Assembly (NCBI GenBank): GCA_036843405.1
Contig: DAITSJ010000037.1
Span: 1 to 12,585, forward strand
Reading direction: 5' to 3'
DNA length: 12,585 nucleotides
Origin: DGNJ01 sp002388905
GTDB taxonomy: Bacteria; Pseudomonadota; Gammaproteobacteria; Pseudomonadales; Porticoccaceae
The notes under the pieces are model-generated. The model was not told the DNA's origin, searched no databases, and worked only from the letters and a program-made list of their open reading frames with translations. Both the position numbers and the translations under genes were made by a program. How positions within the stretch are numbered: position 1 is the stretch's first letter; the number at the start of each line of letters is the position of its first letter. Positions 12,519 through 12,585 of this stretch are shown one piece after another.

Positions 12519-12535
12519 TGTATATTATGTTAGGG
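12508..12535 (+). other. dif-like site, right prophage boundary (attR)
   Basis: The centre TGTATA (12519-12524) and XerD arm TTATGTTAGGG (12525-12535) repeat the left site for 14 bp (TGTATATTATGTTA), then diverge. The XerC arm (12508-12518, CCGTCGAGGTC) hardly resembles the consensus. This fits a phage-derived, degenerate XerC arm joined to a host XerD arm, as seen at the far end of other dif-integrated elements. The XerC arm overlaps the 3' half of the hairpin at 12498-12512. Confidence 0.75.
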
Positions 12536-12585
12536 TCTTAGGAAGTTAAGCATCGACTAAATGGTGCTAAGCTTCTGAAATGAAA

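Larger units (their letters stand above)
895..12524. mobile_element. PM2/corticovirus-like prophage integrated at dif
   Basis: The element lies between two same-orientation dif-like cores and would excise as a circle of about 11.62 kb, close to the roughly 10 kb PM2 genome. It carries a rolling-circle initiator (10087-11745), a packaging ATPase (8255-8935), a PM2 P2-like major capsid protein (7138-8007), an M15 peptidase, a holin-like protein and many short membrane proteins. There are no tail, portal or terminase genes and no tyrosine or serine recombinase. Tailless membrane-containing phages with double-jelly-roll capsids have this gene set. Use of host XerC/XerD is inferred from the dif sites and the missing integrase. 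All hallmark genes look intact, so the prophage may be functional. Confidence 0.88.

Noticed and set aside
1..12585. CRISPR array, tRNA or rRNA genes, phage integrase
   Set aside because: No regularly spaced long repeats, no cloverleaf or rRNA-like sequence, and no tyrosine or serine recombinase motif was found in any plausible gene.

Overview
The window holds an apparently complete, tailless-phage prophage of about 11.6 kb, flanked by two dif-like sites, in what looks like a gammaproteobacterium. Three hallmark genes place it near the corticovirus PM2 (double-jelly-roll, membrane-containing phages): a phage gpA/PM2 P12-type rolling-circle replication initiator with FYTITTPS, HWH and Y-x3-Y motifs, a HerA/FtsK-type packaging ATPase, and a major capsid protein whose N-terminus follows the PM2 P2 pattern (PN-x-GAGN-x4-KLP). 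The host call rests on the left dif site, which differs from the E. coli dif at only two bases as I recall that sequence. The genus cannot be told. The prophage is GC-rich; the flanks are visibly more AT-rich.

Layout. 1-240: C-terminal piece of an IS4-family transposase. 241-681: no gene. 682-866: a small zinc-ribbon gene broken by a frameshift. 884-911: left dif. 912-1083: non-coding, with an inverted repeat. 1084-2177, plus strand: DNA-binding regulator, membrane protein with cysteine knuckles, lipoprotein, then a terminator. 2174-8177, minus strand: late genes. In transcription order these are a small membrane peptide, the capsid protein, three proteins ending in a membrane helix, a 16-residue Trp/Pro peptide, a probable spike, a small beta-rich protein, a membrane-anchored M15 peptidase, a set of tiny membrane proteins with a holin-like protein, and a protamine-like basic peptide. 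8255-12360, minus strand: three small early genes, the replication initiator, three small unknowns and the packaging ATPase. 12361-12518: non-coding, with repeats, hairpins and a DnaA-box-like site. 12508-12535: right dif-like site.

How it works together (inference). No integrase is encoded, so integration most likely uses host XerC/XerD at dif. In the circular form the 912-1083 and 12361-12518 regions join into one control region between the divergent regulator and early genes. Minus-strand genes are packed with 1-bp or 4-bp stop/start overlaps, which implies translational coupling. A duplicated 21-bp motif just upstream of the late block is the best candidate for late-gene control. Five tiny late genes (16 to 33 codons) were found only by reading between the larger ORFs; their Shine-Dalgarno sequences and exact stop/start overlaps support them.
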